64,000 bases of DNA, taken from contig OZ007571.1 in the NCBI GenBank assembly GCA_963931925.1, positions 39,879,550 to 39,943,549 of the forward strand, in the 5' to 3' direction. Within the stretch, counting starts at the first letter, position 1. Every line of letters starts with the position of its first letter. This document shows positions 59,501-64,000 of this stretch, piece by piece. The translations under genes and the position numbers were made by a program. Below the pieces are notes generated by a model, which ran no database searches, was not told where the DNA came from, and worked only from the letters and a program-made list of their open reading frames with translations. This DNA is from Onchidella celtica. Lineage: Eukaryota; Mollusca; Gastropoda; Systellommatophora; Onchidiidae.

Positions 59501-62500
59501 ATGTGCTTATTTCATAGTTTTGAGGAAAAACACAAAAAATGTACATATATATGGCCTATCCAGTCTATATTATGTATATCGATATTACAATATAAATACT
59601 TTTAATTATGAGTTTGCCACACCAGAAACTACTGTTTCAGTAGCAGACACAACTACAATGTCATGTATCTACCTTTCACAAGTTCACAGAGACAATAGAG
59701 TAGAAAAAGTCATGCTGTCGGTTATGTTGCTCTGCCTTTGCACAGCAGAGTTGCTATTTCTTCTGCTCAGGAATAATTCAAACTCTGATTTCCCTCCTGC
59801 AACTTAAAATTAAGTGGACTCCACTACATGTACTGTGTTTACAACATCACATCCAATTTGCAAATCAGCACATGCATTTTGACAACAGGGGGACAAAAGG
59901 GAATGCAGGTGATATTACACTGATAAAAAGCATTAAATATACTACACCAAGACTTGAGAATTTACATACAAAAAAACCCAAAAAAAACCAATGTTAATGA
60001 ATCTGTCAAAGTAGCACTAATTCTACAGTTTGAAATAGGACAAGATTCTGACTTTGCAGATAATGCCAATCTTTGTTTGTCTTCAGTACAAATTCAATTT
60101 CCTAGCTGTAACTGCTGATGTATGGCTTTGTTCTCATTTAATTAGTGTTCACTGTTTTACAGTATGCCAGCTTTGGAAGTTGGGGACAAATTTTTTGGCA
60201 TAATCATTAATGTCTTGAGAGTATTTTTGCACATTTTAGTACTTTTGACCTTGCAAACAATGTTGCTCTCAATCTCCACACATACTGGTCAATTAATTAA
60301 TCTTCGTGCTTTCAGTCTGCTTCACATCTTCTTTCAGCATTTGTTGTTTATAAAAATTACATTCACTGCAGATTACCACTACCAGCTCCAATATCTTGAA
60401 GGGCACATTTCTGTGAGGACTGCAATCAGTCAACTTTTGAGAACTGTTCAGATCAACTGTACATGGTAAAACTTAAAAATCACCCTTTACTAAGGTATCA
60501 TTATGATTGTACCTCTGGTCTCACATCTATCTTAGTTCGTAGGATGCAGCGTTTCTTGCTCAAATCAAATGTAACACTGATCACTCCCTTAACTTTCAAA
60601 AGCAATCGTGCACACAGATCTCTGTCACTCTGAAAATTATCAAAATAAAAAACATTTGGTGGAGTTCAATTCCTTTTAAATGTTTGCCTCATATTGTCCA
60701 AAATCTTTTTCAGTCAATAAAAAGTGCAATACTGAGTATACATGTATAATATTTGTAACAATTTTGTATAATAATATTTGTAACAATCATAAATTTGTAA
60801 TAATTTATGATTCCAAAGCAATCACCATGACTTTAATCTCAGATTTGTTTCAGTGAACTTCTTCAATATATTTATAATCCTTTATCTTCTGACTTGAAAA
60901 CAACTAAACATGATTTTGTAACTTTATCCATGGCTTTGGACCAGCACAATCTTATAAATGGTGAGCAAGGAATATGATTATCCGTGTATTTTTCATATAG
61001 CCCATATACCAGTTACCTCTTTACCCAGCATCTGGCAAGAAATTTTTGTCGGTGTTACAAATACAATAAAAATAAATTTTGTTTAACTGGTAGTTCTTGA
61101 TAATTGTTAGCTTTATTACCTTGTCTTGAAAACCTCTCAATTGAAGAACAATGGATTTTGCTTTCACCTGTCCTTGCAAACTGTGATTTCTGGAACTTCT
61201 AGTTAGAATAGTTGAAAGAAAACAACAACATTTGTACAGTTGTACATTTGATGCACAGTTTAATCATCAGTTGTTCACACATAACAAAACAGAACTTTCT
61301 TATTCTCAGTTTCAGCGTCATAGAGCTCCGAGATTATTTATTGCATACCACAGACTAATAAAATACACAGACTGGATGAGCCCATTGTGTGACGTCACAA
61401 AACAGAGAAAGGTAATGAACCATCCGCCACATTAGGTTTACGGTTGCGACCGACGCTTCAGCATAGCTACAATGCAGCGGTCGTTAAAAGTCCAGACGGC
61501 CATCATTTATAACAATAAAAAAAAAGGCAGCTGTAGACAATAAAATGAAAGGATAGGCAAGATAATGCATTATTAATACATGTACCACCAATCTTGACAA
61601 ATAAAAAGAAATTTCTACTGCAGATAGAACTAGAATCGGAATTTCTCGAGCGGCGGCCACGTTGGTTATACGGCCGCATCTCATTAACTTCCGTAAAAAA
61701 CGACACAGCCCGAAGCTTGTGTTTCCAGTCTGGTTATTTATTAGTCTGTGTTGCATACTCAGAAAAGGGAGTGAAATGATCCACAGCTGTTCTCTATGGA
61801 GGTGCAACAATACATACACCTGCCATCACCTCATGACATGGTTAAGCTTTAATCAGTTTCAAAGAAAACATAATTTTATAGGGATATACTGTTTAAATTT
61901 ACTCCGATCAATACCACTGCTGAAAGAAAACGTACATTCGTCATTAATATTTTATTGAAAAAAATGTATACACAGTTTAGATCTAATACTAGTACAGTAG
62001 TCTCCATCTAAGAACCCACCGCCTTAGAACCTGCTGTTGCTGCGAAACCAAATTTTTTCACCGTAATTTACATATGTAAGAACCCTCTCTAAAACGAAAA
62101 ATCCGCCTAGGAACTCGCCATTTGACCGAGAGACAAGCACACGAGGTTCCGTATAAAATGTTCATATATTTAACGCAAAATTGTCTTTTAAGTTGACGGG
62201 ATAGAACAAAGCCACACATTACAGTGAAAGAGAACGAGTGGAGGGAAGGTAGGGGGAGGCGAACCATACAGAGGATGGAGCCCAGTTACGTCTTTCTTGT
62301 GCAAGCAGGCCACTCCAAAACTAAATTAGCATAGTCATCACCTAACATCTATTGTCTGACTCGAGGGGCAGAATTTATAAATACGTAACTGACCATGTGC
62401 TTGGTTTACATGGCACATGTACTAGGGCTGATTGTGGTCAGAGCAAGCAAGGAAGATAAGCCACGGACACGGGTGGTCAAATATGGGTTGCATCCCTTGG

Positions 62501-63772
62501 CGTCCGTCTAAGTGCCCGGTCCGCCTAAGAACCCGCTTTTTCTGTCTCCCCTTGACCAGGTTCTTTGATCTGGAGACTACTGTATTAGTACAGCAAGATA
62601 AATCAAATGATTATACAAACCTGGAAACATTATTATTATCTTTAAGTGGTGTTCGAGCTGATTCAGGGACTTCACTCAGTCTTGTCAAAAGAATTTCAGC
62701 GGAACGAGCCACTTCCGCATTTTTTTCATCACTGTAATAAATGAGAAGGAAATCATGCAAACACTGTAAGGCTTCTGCAAAGACATGAAATGCTCTATTT
62801 GCTCCATTTGAACTGAACAGTGAAGCTGAATGAATGAGTAGATGTGATTGTGAGGCAAAACTGAAACAATATCGCTGATCTTGGAACATGATAACTATGA
62901 AACCAGAGGCGCACCATTTTAAGTTTTTCAGATTTTATAACTGCAGATGCAAAATGCCGTGGTGCCCACTTCTCCAAGTTTTAAATGTTTTGTATCATGG
63001 TGAAAGATACACATAATTAAATATAAAGATCCTATGCTACAAAATGTCTGCCATACTAATAAAGGTGCCAACCACTGGTTCTACTAAACATAACCAAGTA
63101 CATGAAAATTTAAAAAGTGGCTTGACAGCAGTAATGGATAATTCTATCTTCACAATCCTTCATAAGAAGTGGGAAATACAAAATCCACCATTCAAAAATA
63201 TTCATTCTCCCTTGCCCAAGGTGCATCGTGCAATCTTTTGAGGAACAGATTGAACTAGGCTAGCATTTACTGGCAATGGCAAATCTGAGGCAATTTTTTT
63301 TTTTTTTTTTTAAATTTATGATTTATCTCTGACCAATTTAATAATGTAATACACGTAATCCATAGGTGCCACCCAGGAATTATGAAAAAGGAGGAACTTT
63401 TTTTCAACTCGCCGGGGGGAGAGGTTGGGCAACCCCCAATTTAGAATTTTTTTTTAAAAATCAAGCATAAATAACACAATTTGGCGGTACCTAGAGTGCT
63501 ATTTTATTAATTTTCCTTGACTCACTGAAATTTACAGTTACATAATTATAAGATTGATAGCGGCAGTTTAGCGGTGAAAGTTGGAAAAAATTCAAATAGC
63601 GGAAAACCGCTATATAGCGGAAAAGTGGCACCTATTATAATCTTATTAGAACCTTTTGTACATGAGTGATATATTACAACCTTGCCAAAAGAGTCTCCAG
63701 TTGCTGCACCATTCCAACATAATTCCTGAGAATGGGCCTAGCTTCTCGGCATTCAGATAGCAAGAGTAAAGC
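56554..63772 (-). CDS. ARMC1: ARMC1 orthologue, C-terminal six exons (5' end outside window)
   Basis: Minus-strand exons 63772-63681, 62731-62621, 61198-61120, 60629-60513, 57650-57576 and 56757-56554 join in phase with GT..AG junctions. They encode the last 225 residues and a stop. They align along armadillo repeat-containing protein 1: ALLLLSECREARPIL and MVQQLETLLAS (ARM region), KAKSIVLQLRGF, LLLKVKGVISVTFDLSKKRC (heavy-metal-associated-like fold), KSMTMTAQQVVRKENGEE, an acidic stretch with EDLPEYLSDDSD, and the C-terminal signature SMAANFLTNSFYW. About 55-60 N-terminal residues must be encoded beyond 64000. ARMC1 is reported at the mitochondrial outer membrane with the MICOS/MIB bridging complex and affects mitochondrial dynamics. 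The gene is convergent with MRLC, and its introns host three MITEs. Confidence 0.93.
58627..59437. mobile_element. pogo/Tigger-like MITE in ARMC1 intron
   Basis: The left end TA-CAGTCCAATCCACTTATCTC and the reverse complement of the right end, TA-CAGTGTAATCCTAATATCTC, form an imperfect terminal inverted repeat continuing GACAT. TA target sites lie on both sides (58625-58626, 59438-59439). The TATCTCGACA sub-terminal motif is typical of pogo/Tigger elements. There is no transposase. It lies in the intron between the 60513 and 57650 exons. Confidence 0.75.
61995..62582. mobile_element. Tc1/mariner-superfamily MITE in ARMC1 intron
   Basis: The left end CAGTAGTCTCCATCTAAGAA and the reverse complement of the right end, CAGTAGTCTCCAGATCAAAG (then AACC), form a TIR perfect over its first 12 bases. 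TA lies on both sides (61993-61994, 62583-62584). Repeated CGCCTAAGAACCCGC-type motifs lie inside both ends. It is non-coding and sits about 40 bp from the 62621 splice donor. Confidence 0.75.
63363..63634. mobile_element. Short MITE in ARMC1 intron
   Basis: TAGGTGCCAC at the left and its inverse GTGGCACCTA at the right give a perfect 10 bp terminal inverted repeat around about 270 bp. Near the right end are repeated AGCGG/CCGCT motifs. TA at each edge could be a target duplication. The superfamily is uncertain. Confidence 0.5.
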
Positions 63773-64000
63773 CTGAAATGTAGAATTTCCAAAACCATGC
63801 ACTGAAATGTCTCATTTTATTTAAAATCATTGAATTTTCATTTCGAAACAGTGAACTCGGCTTCCCAAGGTAATGGGGATATGAGACCCTCTTTACTAGC
63901 CATCCTGGAAGAAGCACCATATCATGAAGAACACAGCTTTGGTTAGGCACCTATTTCATGTTCTGAGTGTTAATCACTGAGCCAAGCAATAACTATACAA

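Overview
The window is animal nuclear DNA. Genes are split by introns with consensus GT..AG sites, the AT-rich intergenic DNA is full of microsatellites, and transposon relics are dense. The conserved genes plus RTE/CR1-type LINEs, tRNA-derived SINEs, Helitron ends and GATA/GACA arrays fit a lophotrochozoan, most probably a gastropod mollusc. The species cannot be named from sequence alone.

Five protein-coding loci are supported. (1) At the left edge, minus strand (178..373), a first coding exon encodes a signal peptide followed by a predicted mature N-terminal histidine, in a pattern like copper-binding LPMO/BIM1-like secreted proteins. The rest lies outside the window. (2) At 16034..17572, plus strand, an intronless reading frame of 512 codons is a microsomal cytochrome P450 of the CYP2 clan. 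(3) At 24165..35073, minus strand, eight coding exons assemble in phase into a 368-residue secreted lipase of the pancreatic-lipase family with a complete Ser/Asp/His triad. Its last intron carries a decayed 3.4 kb Rex1/CR1-group LINE. (4) At 49362..53908, plus strand, four exons give a complete 172-residue non-muscle/smooth-type myosin regulatory light chain. (5) At 56554..63772, minus strand, six exons encode the C-terminal ~225 residues of an ARMC1 orthologue, with the N-terminal exon(s) beyond 64000. MRLC and ARMC1 are convergent, tail to tail.

Layout: 0.4-15.4 kb is gene-free, with long GATA/GACA, CT, AC and GT arrays, a tRNA-derived SINE and a complete 194 bp hAT MITE. The P450 is at 16-17.6 kb. 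At 17.6-24 kb are hAT and LINE scraps. At 24-35 kb are the lipase gene and its repeat-filled introns. At 35-49 kb are a (GATA)-(GACA)~98-(GATA) array, LINE 3' remnants, a 59 bp minisatellite, a ~2.9 kb imperfect palindrome and Helitron-like ends. At 49-64 kb are the two conserved genes, whose introns and putative 3' UTR host DNA-transposon MITEs (hAT-like, pogo/Tigger-like and a TTAA-flanked element).

No operon-like functional linkage between the genes is visible. The strongest unexplained structure is the large palindrome at 42353..45279. The most interesting protein-level points are P450 positions that depart from the family consensus, the lipase GFSLG elbow and the His-first secreted exon.
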